Positions 14,184 to 21,246 of a stretch of 21,906 nucleotides of DNA are shown here, one piece after another (position 1 is the stretch's first letter; each line of letters begins with the position of its first letter). The notes under the pieces were generated by a model. The model searched no databases, was not told the DNA's origin, and was given only the letters and a program-made list of their open reading frames with translations. The position numbers and the translations under genes are program-made. Source of the stretch: Bacteriovoracaceae bacterium UBA7695 (GTDB taxonomy: Bacteria > Bdellovibrionota > Bacteriovoracia > Bacteriovoracales > Bacteriovoracaceae); NCBI GenBank assembly GCA_002482685.1, contig DLGL01000064.1, positions 3,212 through 25,117 on the forward strand, in the 5' to 3' direction.

Positions 14184-15257
14184 ATGTCACGATCACACAA
14201 CTTTTTAGCTATATTGCCTTTATTTGCTGTTTTAAGCATGTCACCAATAGAACTCACATCCCATTCATCGGGTCGCTCAATTGCTTCAGTTGAAGAAGTC
14301 ATCTCTAAGACTCCTCTGTATGAAGCACGAGCGGCGAAAATCGATCGCACCATAATTGAAGTCGCCAAAGATATAGATAAGGCCAAGCTAGAAGTAAGCA
14401 TCAAAAGCATTCAGGACAAACTGGCGATAGAAAAAGAAATCAAGGTCGATATCGAAGATAAAGAGAGCGTTAAAGCATCTAAAGAACGAATTGAAGTTCT
14501 TGTCTCCGACATCGTAGGCCTGGAAGAAGATAGAAAAGCGGTGGAAAAAGTTCTGGCCGAAAAACCTGAAGCTGAAAGAGTCATTCCTGCTTTGGATGAA
14601 GTGATCACTTCCGTAGAAGCACTTCTGAGTGATGAGAAACATAACGATGAATTAATTGCTAAACTCGAGCCTAAAAAAGAAGAACCAGCGGTTGTAAAAC
14701 CTGAAGAACCAAAGAAAGAGGAAGCCGAAGTAGCGGTAAAACCAGAAGAACCTAAAAAAGAAGAAACTGCAAAAGAAGATGAAATAGCTTGTTTAAAAGA
14801 GGAAAACAAGGTCCTCACCCAACAGCTTTCTGATCTATCGGAGCAACAGAAAAAAATTACTGAGAATCTGACGGCACTTACAAATATGATGGGACAAATG
14901 AATCAGCGTCTTTATCAGAGTCAGTTTCCTCAATGGATGATGTCAGGCCCTATGGTTAATACTCAACAGCTTTATCAGCCACACCTTCAGGGTGGAGCAT
15001 GGTTATATATGCCTCAGCAGCCGATGATAGTTCAGCAAGGCGTGCCTCAGGGTGGGTATATCCCCTTCTCTCAGCAGCCTTCTCAACTTGGTCAGTACAA
15101 CTACCAGCAGGCCACTCAGTCTAACCAGTACGACCTTCGGTATACTCAGCCAGCCCCTCTAATCCCTCAGGATTTTGGAGTGACTCAGTCGAGCCCCTTT
15201 AGTTATGGGTTTGGATCGACTCCCTTTAATGTGGCCCCTGTTCCTCAAAACGCTTAA
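14184..15257 (+). CDS. Exported coiled-coil protein with Glu/Lys/Pro repeats and Gln-rich tail
   Basis: A 357-residue protein of unknown function with four visible zones. Residues 1-25 resemble a signal sequence or membrane anchor (MSRSHNFLAILPLFAVLSMS), though without a clear cleavage site. Residues about 30-160 are charged, heptad-like helix (for example IDKAKLEVSIKSIQDKLAIE). Residues 162-194 hold three EPKKEE units within KPEEPKKEE-type repeats, a stiff linker like those in TonB-type periplasm-spanning proteins. Residues about 200-240 are a second coiled coil with one cysteine (DEIACLKEENK). The last about 115 residues are rich in Gln, Pro, Tyr and Ser, low complexity and almost without charge. 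GGGGGG lies six bases before the ATG. It is monocistronic with its own terminator. The tail suggests surface exposure, self-association or a filament. Neighbours give no functional hint. Confidence 0.8.
   Translation: MSRSHNFLAILPLFAVLSMSPIELTSHSSGRSIASVEEVISKTPLYEARAAKIDRTIIEVAKDIDKAKLEVSIKSIQDKLAIEKEIKVDIEDKESVKASKERIEVLVSDIVGLEEDRKAVEKVLAEKPEAERVIPALDEVITSVEALLSDEKHNDELIAKLEPKKEEPAVVKPEEPKKEEAEVAVKPEEPKKEETAKEDEIACLKEENKVLTQQLSDLSEQQKKITENLTALTNMMGQMNQRLYQSQFPQWMMSGPMVNTQQLYQPHLQGGAWLYMPQQPMIVQQGVPQGGYIPFSQQPSQLGQYNYQQATQSNQYDLRYTQPAPLIPQDFGVTQSSPFSYGFGSTPFNVAPVPQNA
14667..14765 (+). repeat. In-frame repeat encoding (KPE)EPKKEE units
   Basis: Three degenerate copies within the coiled-coil protein gene: EPKKEE at 14667-14684, KPEEPKKEE at 14697-14723 and again at 14739-14765. 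Spacing is 39 and 42 bases, so the frame is kept. The DNA differs at synonymous positions between copies, which argues for old duplication or selection on the peptide rather than recent slippage. Confidence 0.75.
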
Positions 15258-15268
15258 GTCAACTATTC

Positions 15269-15299
15269 ATCCGCTCACCTAACAAGTGAGCGGATTTTT
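15269..15299 (+). terminator. Intrinsic terminator after the coiled-coil protein gene
   Basis: ATCCGCTCAC (15269-15278) pairs perfectly with GTGAGCGGAT (15286-15295) around a seven-base loop, followed by TTTTT. It lies 12 bases after the stop codon and before the next plus-strand gene, so the CxxC-recJ pair must have its own promoter in the 60 bases that follow. Confidence 0.93.
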
Positions 15300-15358
15300 C
15301 TCATGAATTTTTCCTAATCCCCGAAAAGTCATCAACGGCTAATCCTGCGAGGGCCATG

Positions 15359-15601
15359 ATGAACGAACTGAATAAACTTGATAAAGAAAAAATGCTTATA
15401 CGCGCCTGCCACTCCTGTATGAAAATTACAGAATCGTTTCAGGAAATCGAGCGCTGCGCTCACTGCAGCAAATCTTTTCTCCCCCTAAGATATTTCGAAA
15501 AAATTCACGACTTTAAAGGCCAGAGCTGGAAAAAACATTTCTCAGATGCCTCAGAAATCGAGGATGAAGATCTGATCAAAGGTCTGTTTGTTTTGTGGTG
15601 A
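15359..15601 (+). CDS. Small two-CxxC (zinc-ribbon-like) protein
   Basis: An 80-residue protein with CHSC (C17, C20) and CAHC (C33, C36), a spacing expected for a four-cysteine zinc site. It is flanked by a Lys/Glu-rich N-terminus and a C-terminal half with several aromatic residues (LRYFEKIHDF, SWKKHF) ending in LFVLW. No named family comes to mind. Two adjacent ATGs (15356, 15359) are possible; GAGG lies six bases before the second, which I prefer. The gene ends 20 bases before recJ on the same strand and is probably co-transcribed with it. A nucleic-acid or protein-interaction role is plausible for a small zinc protein, but only by analogy. Confidence 0.72.
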   Translation: MNELNKLDKEKMLIRACHSCMKITESFQEIERCAHCSKSFLPLRYFEKIHDFKGQSWKKHFSDASEIEDEDLIKGLFVLW

Positions 15602-15621
15602 ACTAATGCTAATTTCTAGGG

Positions 15622-17316
15622 ATGCAAGAAACCCTTAATCCAGTCCTGATCCGCCTGCTTCAAAAGCGCGGAATCACTTCGGCCATGATGAACGATATGT
15701 TGTCGTGGGACTTAAAAAATATTCCAGACCTGACAAACATGCTCGATCTGGCGAAAGCATCCGAGAGAATTATCCGCGCCATTGATAACAATGAAAAAAT
15801 TGGGATCTATGGTGACTACGATGTAGATGGAACAACTTCTTGTGCTCTTCTCTGGCACTTTTTCCAGATGCTCGGAGTGACCGTTGATACTGTTCAGCCT
15901 TCGCGCTTCATTGAAGGTTATGGTGTCCATATTTCTTCCATAGATAATGCTGTAGAAAAAGGCATCAAAGTTCTTATCACAGTGGACTGTGGGATTTCTG
16001 CCACAGCTACTGCCGACTACGCTGTTGGAAAACTTGATTTGATTATTACTGATCACCACAAAGATGCTGCCCCTCATATTCCTCACGCTTATGCAGTTGT
16101 AAATCCTTGTCGCCGTGATGAACCAGAAGATTCTGTTTTAAGAACGCTGGCCGGTGTGGGAGTTGCTTTTGCACTGGCCCTTCAGATTAAAAATGATCTG
16201 GCCAAGATTGGACGAGAAATACCAACTTTGTATCCACTCCTCCAGTTTGTAGCGATCGGAACTATTTCCGATGTGGCCCGCATGAGTCCATTAAATTTAA
16301 GACTCACTCGTCACGGTCTAAAACAAATGACCACCACTCAGTATCCTGGTATCCGTGCATTCTTTTCTCCAGAAGAATTAAAAGTGAGTTCTATCTCGAG
16401 TGAAAAAATTGGTTTTCACGTAGGTCCTCACATAAATTCTAAAGGCCGCCTGGATCATCCTGAGCGCGCTTTGAGACAACTTATTGCCGCTGACTTCACT
16501 GAAGCACGCGAACACTTCTCTCACTTAGAACTTGCTAACCGTGACCGTAGAACAATTCAGGCGGAAGTTTTTGCTGAAGCCAAGCAAGATGTAATCGATT
16601 CACTTAAAAGCGATGAGCTGTTTATTAATATTCTCTACCAGCCTCATTGGCAAGAAGGAGTCATTGGAATTGTAGCTTCAAAGTTAGTCGATACCTTTGA
16701 TGTTCCTGCTATCATCTTCACTGATGCTGAAGAAGAAGGTGTTATCAAGGCCAGTTGTCGAACAGCTGGTGAGCTAAGTATTTTTGATCAGCTTGAAAAA
16801 TGCAAAGAGCACTTCATTAAGTTTGGTGGGCACAAAGCAGCTGCAGGTCTTTCTATGAAAAAAGAAAACTTCCCCGCCTTCAAAGCTCAAATGATCTCTC
16901 TGATGAAAGAAATCCCCCACAGTCTAAGAACCAAAACTTCAAGCTTTGATGTAGAAGTCAGCTTAGAAGAAATCAATGCAGGGCTGGTTAAGGATCTTGA
17001 AAAACTAGAACCCTTCGGTCCAGGCAACGAGCGTCCCGTTTTCAGAATGAAAAATGCTCAAATTTCTTCGTATCGAATTATGAAAGATGCTCACGTGAAG
17101 TGGAGCTTTGGCTCTAAGGCAAATTTAAAATCAACTCTTCAGGGTGTGAGCTTCAATTATCTTGGAAAATGGAACGAAGCGACTCCTGAGGAGTTATTCA
17201 ATCTTCAAACCAAGGCCGGACTCACAGTTCAGTTCACTCTTGGGATTAATCGCTTTAATGGAAATGAGACAATTCAATTGATGGTTGAGAAACTGATGCC
17301 GGGACAAGTGAATTAG
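15622..17316 (+). CDS. recJ: Single-stranded-DNA-specific exonuclease RecJ
   Basis: 5'-3' exonuclease on single-stranded DNA used in RecF-pathway recombination, mismatch repair and base-excision repair. The 564 residues follow the family. DHH-domain motif I is GIYGDYDVDGTTS (61-73), motif II ITVDCGIS (119-126) and motif III ITDHHKD (142-148, the name-giving DHH). HINSKGRLDHPERAL follows. DHHA1 contributes HWQEGVIGIVASKL and GGHKAAAGLSM (402-412), and the C-terminal OB-like part has LEPFGPGNERPVF. All metal ligands appear present. I see no good Shine-Dalgarno before the ATG at 15622 (AGGG abuts it), so translation may depend on the small CxxC gene 20 bases upstream. E. coli RecJ is slightly longer. 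Confidence 0.96.
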   Translation: MQETLNPVLIRLLQKRGITSAMMNDMLSWDLKNIPDLTNMLDLAKASERIIRAIDNNEKIGIYGDYDVDGTTSCALLWHFFQMLGVTVDTVQPSRFIEGYGVHISSIDNAVEKGIKVLITVDCGISATATADYAVGKLDLIITDHHKDAAPHIPHAYAVVNPCRRDEPEDSVLRTLAGVGVAFALALQIKNDLAKIGREIPTLYPLLQFVAIGTISDVARMSPLNLRLTRHGLKQMTTTQYPGIRAFFSPEELKVSSISSEKIGFHVGPHINSKGRLDHPERALRQLIAADFTEAREHFSHLELANRDRRTIQAEVFAEAKQDVIDSLKSDELFINILYQPHWQEGVIGIVASKLVDTFDVPAIIFTDAEEEGVIKASCRTAGELSIFDQLEKCKEHFIKFGGHKAAAGLSMKKENFPAFKAQMISLMKEIPHSLRTKTSSFDVEVSLEEINAGLVKDLEKLEPFGPGNERPVFRMKNAQISSYRIMKDAHVKWSFGSKANLKSTLQGVSFNYLGKWNEATPEELFNLQTKAGLTVQFTLGINRFNGNETIQLMVEKLMPGQVN

Positions 17317-17323
17317 ATTTGAA

Positions 17324-17350
17324 TAAAAATGGCCCGGGTATAACCGGGCC
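17324..17350 (-). terminator. Intrinsic terminator of the cyclophilin operon
   Basis: GGCCCGG (17331-17337) pairs with CCGGGCC (17344-17350) around GTATAA. Read on the minus strand the stem is followed by ATTTTTATT, six bases after the cyclophilin stop. On the plus strand the tail is only CTAAAATT, so it would stop recJ transcription less well. The loop region resembles that of the terminator at 11308-11337. Confidence 0.88.
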
Positions 17351-17356
17351 CTAAAA

Positions 17357-17896
17357 TTACGCTCTAACTATTTCTACAGAATTAATCGTCACATCAGTTC
17401 TCGGCCGATCCCCAGCACCAACTGGAGTATCACCAATCTTCTTCACCACATCCATTCCTTTAGTCACTTTACCAAATACAGTGTGGCGACCATCAAGGTG
17501 TGGTGTTGCACCAAGAGTAATAAAGAACTGAGAGCCATTGGTTCCTGGGCCAGCATTGGCCATTGAAAGAATTCCTTCACCAGTGTGACGAAGGTTTTTA
17601 TCAAATTCGTCTTCGAATCTATAACCAGGTCCACCGCGACCTGAACCTTCAGGGCATCCACCTTGAATCATGAATCCACGAATCACACGGTGAAACACAA
17701 GACCATTATAATAAGGACCTTCTTTAACTGTTGGCTGGCGACCTTCAGCAAGGTTCACAAAGTTCCAGACTGTAACCGGAGCTTCTTTAACATTAAGTTC
17801 AATTTCAAAATCACCCATGGATGTTTTAAAAACCGCCGTTAAGCCTTTCACTTCTTCTTTGTAATCTACTTTATCTTTTTTCATCATTCCAAACAT
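17357..17896 (-). CDS. Cyclophilin-type peptidyl-prolyl cis-trans isomerase
   Basis: Catalyses proline cis-trans isomerisation in folding proteins. The 179 residues contain the cyclophilin active-site strings FHRVIRGFMIQGG (68-80), GEGILSMANAGPGTNGSQFFITL and LDGRHTVFGKV. There is no signal peptide; the N-terminus (MFGMMKKDKVDYKEE) is polar, so it should be cytoplasmic. The longest frame begins with a GTG at 17902, but the ATG at 17896 has AAGGAG five bases upstream and is chosen. The loop NLAEGRQPTVKEGPYYNG is of the longer bacterial form. It is the last gene of the minus-strand group, 9 bases after the lipoprotein stop, and is followed at once by a terminator. Confidence 0.95.
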   Translation of the reverse strand: MFGMMKKDKVDYKEEVKGLTAVFKTSMGDFEIELNVKEAPVTVWNFVNLAEGRQPTVKEGPYYNGLVFHRVIRGFMIQGGCPEGSGRGGPGYRFEDEFDKNLRHTGEGILSMANAGPGTNGSQFFITLGATPHLDGRHTVFGKVTKGMDVVKKIGDTPVGAGDRPRTDVTINSVEIVRA

Positions 17897-17905
17897 GAGC
17901 ACTCC

Positions 17906-18622
17906 TTATGGTAAGATTAATTCTGTGGTGGGTTTATTTTTTGATGTCGTTACTGTGACTTTAATTTTTTTCCCTAAAAGTTCCTGAAGTTCAAGCCTCA
18001 GACCTGCTTTGAGTTCACCTAAAGAGTTGTAAGGGGTCAGCCACTCAGCTGAAAGGGTGTATAAACCCAAATCATCCAGTTGCTCCTGGCCAATCCATTG
18101 AGCGAGGCTTTGCTTAGAGTGGCAGCTACTGAAGAGAATCGGAAGTTTTTCATCGAAGCGATCGGATTTTGCCATCGTTTTGATTTCTGAAACGGTAAAG
18201 CCCTCAAGCCAGATAACCTCAACTTCGTTCACAGGAGGAAGTTTGAGGCTTCTGACGCCACCACGAACCTGCTCGAGTGTATTTGAAAAGAAACTCGCCT
18301 CTTCAACTGGCTTTAGAAATCTAACTGCAGTGGAGCGAAAATAGTTCTCCAGTCTTTCATTGTATTGGGCCTGTAGCTCAACCATTTCCCCGTAAGAGAG
18401 TTGATAAGACTCTTTGAGTTTTGGAAAGTTCAGGTAAGTGAATGAAGAAGACTTAAAACAATTCCCTACAGGAGAAAAGTTAGACCATTTTGGGAGCTCA
18501 GGTAAAAAGAACTGCTCCACCCCTGAGGTTCTATAACCTGTGGCCGGATCAATATCTTTTTTTACAGGACCACTACCGCAACTAATGAGACTCAGCAGGA
18601 CTAAAAAGTTTAAATATTTCAT
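17906..18622 (-). CDS. Lipoprotein, unknown function
   Basis: A 238-residue lipoprotein. MKYLNFLVLLSLISCGSG carries a signal sequence with lipobox L-I-S-C, so C15 should be lipidated, and G16-S17 following it does not match the Asp inner-membrane retention signal. The mature part is mixed alpha/beta with a long region of charged helices (about 70-125) and no domain I can name. I start at the ATG at 18622 rather than the in-frame TTG at 18628. Shine-Dalgarno is weak. The start lies 41 bases inside the end of the upstream flavoprotein-like gene, so translation may be coupled. Located between a flavoprotein-like gene and a cyclophilin, it could be an outer-membrane partner or an independent gene; nothing decides this. 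Confidence 0.8.
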   Translation of the reverse strand: MKYLNFLVLLSLISCGSGPVKKDIDPATGYRTSGVEQFFLPELPKWSNFSPVGNCFKSSSFTYLNFPKLKESYQLSYGEMVELQAQYNERLENYFRSTAVRFLKPVEEASFFSNTLEQVRGGVRSLKLPPVNEVEVIWLEGFTVSEIKTMAKSDRFDEKLPILFSSCHSKQSLAQWIGQEQLDDLGLYTLSAEWLTPYNSLGELKAGLRLELQELLGKKIKVTVTTSKNKPTTELILP

Positions 18623-19865
18623 TCTCAATACCTTTCAATTTTTCTAAATCGTGTTGCCAGGCTTCTTTTAAGTTTGGAAGCAAGACTTCGATGGAATAGA
18701 ACCCAACTTCTTTTGGATTCAGTTCAATTTTTAATTCTGGTTTATGTAAATTGTTGGCCACCAGGATCCTGTCTGCCCCAATCGTTTTTAATTCCAAGGG
18801 ATTATTTTCGGGGTGGCGCAAGCCTTCTCTGAAATCTGGCTTCTCCAGCGTCAGGAACAATCTTCTTTTATCAATTAACTGATCAACGGCAGTTGCATTA
18901 TGACCTGAGAAAAAAACCAGTCTTGGAATGGGCTCTACAGGCTTTGGTTTTTTGGCCTGAACAAAATCATCCAACTGCTGCCACTCGCGAAGTTTAGAGT
19001 GAAACTCATCTACATCTTTCTGGAACTCACTTTCCATATACTCGCATGTCTCATTTAATTTTTGAACAGCAGCCTCAGTTCCCTGTTTCAAAAAATTCTC
19101 AAATGGCCAGGCTTCAGGACTCACAACAAATAAACGAGAGCGCTGATCTTTGAGCCAGTCACTTAAACTTATGACAATCTCTGCCGCCAAATCTCCCGAT
19201 CCGACCAGCGCAACTTCTCTTACGTCACCAGCATCATGATTTACAGCTCGGGCCAGTGAGAGTGCTTCAAATCCATATTTGAGCTGATCACCTGAAACTC
19301 TGCCTTCCCCTAATGCTCGTCCCGTTACCGAGACTGAACGCGGGTCAACAGACCTTCTCAAATCCAGCACTAAATCAAAATCTTCATACATCTCAATATG
19401 GGTCTGCAGAGAATCCACAAGCTCTTTTGAGAGTCTCTCAAAAGTTTCCGGATTACTCGCCTCTTGCTCTTTAATAAATTCCTGTGGGTTCACCTGGAAA
19501 ATAATCCTGAATAAATCCAAAAACCTCGTCTTCCCCTCGAGCTCTTCCAAAGGTGCCAGGAACCTCTTGGCCACGTTTACAACCTTATGGGGTCTGACTC
19601 TTTGTTCAGTTTTTAAAATCTCAGTCAAAGGAGCGAGGTAATTTTCTTTCCAGTACTCGAAATCAAATTTCTTCGGAGCTTTATATTCAGGGAGTAATTC
19701 CAGGCCTGTGGAGGTCGTATAGATGTCTGCCTTAAGCTCATTTTGAAAAAACGATTCGTACTCAATTTCAGCTGAATTGAACCACGTTAAAGACGCGCCA
19801 TGGAGATGAAATCTCAGGGCCGCTTCCAGAGCTAAGGGAGATGAACCAAGTATGGCCAACTTCAT
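18582..19865 (-). CDS. Two-Rossmann, flavoprotein-like protein of unknown function
   Basis: A 427-residue protein resembling two-dinucleotide-binding-domain oxidoreductases, but divergent. It starts with a Rossmann strand-loop-helix (MKLAILGSSPLALEAALRF), with G-S-S-P-L-A-L-E-A replacing the usual G-x-G-P-A-G-L-E-A. Around 164-175 is DLVLDLRRSVDP, similar to the A-D-x-V-x-D-A-x-G strand of FAD monooxygenases. A second nucleotide-binding turn, EVALVGSGDLAAEIVISL, has G222-E229. A charged helical insert (about 255-310) and a C-terminal segment with ADRILVANNL follow. Both glycine motifs are degenerate, so FAD or NADPH binding is uncertain. I start at the ATG at 19865; the longer frame only adds residues encoded by the hairpin there. 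GGAGG seven bases upstream is part of that terminator-like hairpin. It overlaps the downstream lipoprotein start by 41 bases. Confidence 0.72.
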   Translation of the reverse strand: MKLAILGSSPLALEAALRFHLHGASLTWFNSAEIEYESFFQNELKADIYTTSTGLELLPEYKAPKKFDFEYWKENYLAPLTEILKTEQRVRPHKVVNVAKRFLAPLEELEGKTRFLDLFRIIFQVNPQEFIKEQEASNPETFERLSKELVDSLQTHIEMYEDFDLVLDLRRSVDPRSVSVTGRALGEGRVSGDQLKYGFEALSLARAVNHDAGDVREVALVGSGDLAAEIVISLSDWLKDQRSRLFVVSPEAWPFENFLKQGTEAAVQKLNETCEYMESEFQKDVDEFHSKLREWQQLDDFVQAKKPKPVEPIPRLVFFSGHNATAVDQLIDKRRLFLTLEKPDFREGLRHPENNPLELKTIGADRILVANNLHKPELKIELNPKEVGFYSIEVLLPNLKEAWQHDLEKLKGIENEIFKLFSPAESH

Positions 19866-19891
19866 AAAAAAGACCTCCAAAGGAGGTCTTT
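19866..19891 (-). terminator. Terminator hairpin that also holds the ribosome-binding site of the next gene
   Basis: On the minus strand AAAGACCTCC (19891-19882) pairs perfectly with GGAGGTCTTT (19878-19869) around a three-base loop, followed by two more T's and then directly the ATG at 19865. It lies 32 bases after the pilZ stop and looks like an intrinsic terminator. Yet its right arm GGAGG is the only Shine-Dalgarno of the flavoprotein-like gene, seven bases from the ATG. When folded, it would both stop transcription and hide the ribosome site. Confidence 0.75.
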
Positions 19892-19923
19892 ATGCTAACA
19901 AAAAACTTTTGATTGAGCGAATC

Positions 19924-20385
19924 TTAAAGGAAGTAAACCTTGCTCTCACCTTTATCCAGGCAAGAAAACTCGGCGTACTGGTAAATGAACTGGATAAAGT
20001 GCGAAAGGGCCTGAAAACTTGGAAGAGATGTGTCGAATTCTCCTCCTAGACGCAACCAAGCATCACCTTGTTGGTCAACATATTCAGACGCGTGGCGAAC
20101 TGTAATCACTGCAGGAAGATAAGATCCCTTTGTAAAAAACAGTTTCAGGGTGACTTCAGTCCCCTGTTTGAATTGATTTTTTGCTTTAAGACTAAATGGC
20201 AATTGCAGCTGGCATCCGTCCCCTGAAATATCAACGAGCTTGATAGGAAAACTGGTTCCCTGATCATCCATGACTGTATAAACACCCAGGAATTCCTGGA
20301 AAACGACCCGCTCAAATGTTCGGCGCTTTTGCTCGATAGACTGTTTACGTTTCTCATTAAAATCGACAACTTTTTTATCAGACAT
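19924..20385 (-). CDS. PilZ domain protein (c-di-GMP receptor)
   Basis: A 153-residue single-domain PilZ protein that probably binds cyclic di-GMP. The two binding motifs are intact: R-x-x-x-R in KRRTFER (R22, R26) and D-x-S-x-x-G in VDISGDG (D52, S54, G57), with the expected spacing. The barrel strands (GCQLQLPF, TEVTLKLFF, YLPAVITVRHAS, AWLRLGGEFD) follow, then a short helix near the C-terminus. There is no signal peptide or membrane segment. The longest frame begins at a GTG (20403). I choose the ATG at 20385, with GAGGAG five bases upstream. It is preceded by a perfect palindrome between it and murI and followed by a terminator-like hairpin, so it may be a transcription unit of its own. 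The output target is unknown. Confidence 0.9.
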   Translation of the reverse strand: MSDKKVVDFNEKRKQSIEQKRRTFERVVFQEFLGVYTVMDDQGTSFPIKLVDISGDGCQLQLPFSLKAKNQFKQGTEVTLKLFFTKGSYLPAVITVRHASEYVDQQGDAWLRLGGEFDTSLPSFQALSHFIQFIYQYAEFSCLDKGESKVYFL

Positions 20386-20408
20386 GGAAGCTCCTCTAGT
20401 CACTCGTT

Positions 20409-20433
20409 CATTTTCTTATCGGATAAGAAAATG
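20409..20433. promoter_or_regulatory. 25-base perfect palindrome upstream of pilZ
   Basis: CATTTTCTTATC (20409-20420) and GATAAGAAAATG (20422-20433) are exact reverse complements around a single G. It lies in the 67-base gap between the murI stop and the pilZ start. No T run follows it on the minus strand (next bases AACGAG), so it is a poor terminator of murI. The near-zero spacer fits a protein operator, or alternatively a hairpin with a five-base loop in the pilZ leader. Confidence 0.55.
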
Positions 20434-20452
20434 GCGACCTGAGGATAAAAAC

Positions 20453-21244
20453 CTATAGGACAATTCTTTCCAGTTGATGGATCGCTTCACTCCCCATTAA
20501 CTGATGGGCCAGTCTTTCAAAATGGTCTGTGAGATCGGTAATACACACGCGGATTTGTCGGGGACCCGGATTTTTTTCCAGGATATTATCGTCAATCAAA
20601 GCCTTTAGCTCCCGGGCCAGCACATCCCCTGATTCGACTAAATTAACTTTATCGCCTAAAACTTTACGGAGATCTTCTTTGATAACCGGGTAGTGGGTGC
20701 AGCCCAGAATCACGGTTGAGAATCCACCTGTCATAATACCCGACAAATACCGACGGGCTATCATTTCTGTAATTGCGTCTCCCACCATGCCTTCTTCCAC
20801 GACTGGAACCAGCAACGGGCAGGCCTGTTCCAGAACTTCGACCTCTGGTGAAAGGCGTTTTAAAGTGTCCCGGTAAGCATGAGAGCGAATAGTCGCCGCA
20901 GTTCCCAGAACAGCAATTTTATTATCAATCGAAACTTCCAAGGCCGCAGCTGAACCCGGCTCAATAACATTTAAAAGAGGAATTCCTTCAAACTCTTTCT
21001 CACCTAAAAAAACAGTTGAAGCTGAGTTGCAGGCAATAATAATCGCTTTTACGTTTTGATCTTTAAGGTAATTTAATATCTGAACGCCATAGCGACGGAT
21101 GGTTTCTGGGGATTTATTACCGTAAGGGAGCCTGGCAATGTCACCCAGATAACAAAAAGATTCATCCGGAAACTGTTTGGCCAAAACCTTCAGAACTGTT
21201 AACCCCCCAAGCCCGGAATCAAAAATACCTATTGGTCGACTCAT
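20453..21244 (-). CDS. murI: Glutamate racemase
   Basis: Cofactor-independent interconversion of L- and D-glutamate, supplying D-glutamate for peptidoglycan. The 263 residues show the family signatures: PIGIFDSGLGGLTVL with D9-S10, YLGDIARLPYGNKS, the first catalytic cysteine in IIACNSAST (C72), and the second in VILGCTHYP (C182, H184). Length is typical. AAGAG upstream of the ATG is a modest Shine-Dalgarno. The gene starts 2 bases after the stop of the SDR-family gene, so the two are in one operon. A 67-base gap with a palindrome separates it from pilZ. Confidence 0.97.
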   Translation of the reverse strand: MSRPIGIFDSGLGGLTVLKVLAKQFPDESFCYLGDIARLPYGNKSPETIRRYGVQILNYLKDQNVKAIIIACNSASTVFLGEKEFEGIPLLNVIEPGSAAALEVSIDNKIAVLGTAATIRSHAYRDTLKRLSPEVEVLEQACPLLVPVVEEGMVGDAITEMIARRYLSGIMTGGFSTVILGCTHYPVIKEDLRKVLGDKVNLVESGDVLARELKALIDDNILEKNPGPRQIRVCITDLTDHFERLAHQLMGSEAIHQLERIVL

Positions 21245-21246
21245 AA

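Noticed and set aside
14411..14818. Serine-rich minus-strand frames opposite the coiled-coil protein
   Set aside because: They are the reverse reading of Glu/Lys-rich codons (GAA/AAA give TTC/TTT, and GGAAGC-like words give Ser), with no start signal. A compositional shadow.
19852..20049. 65-codon plus-strand frame over the pilZ/flavoprotein-like junction
   Set aside because: It is antisense to parts of both minus-strand genes, has no Shine-Dalgarno, and its start lies inside the opposite gene. The frame is open mainly because of the hairpin and the pilZ reverse frame.
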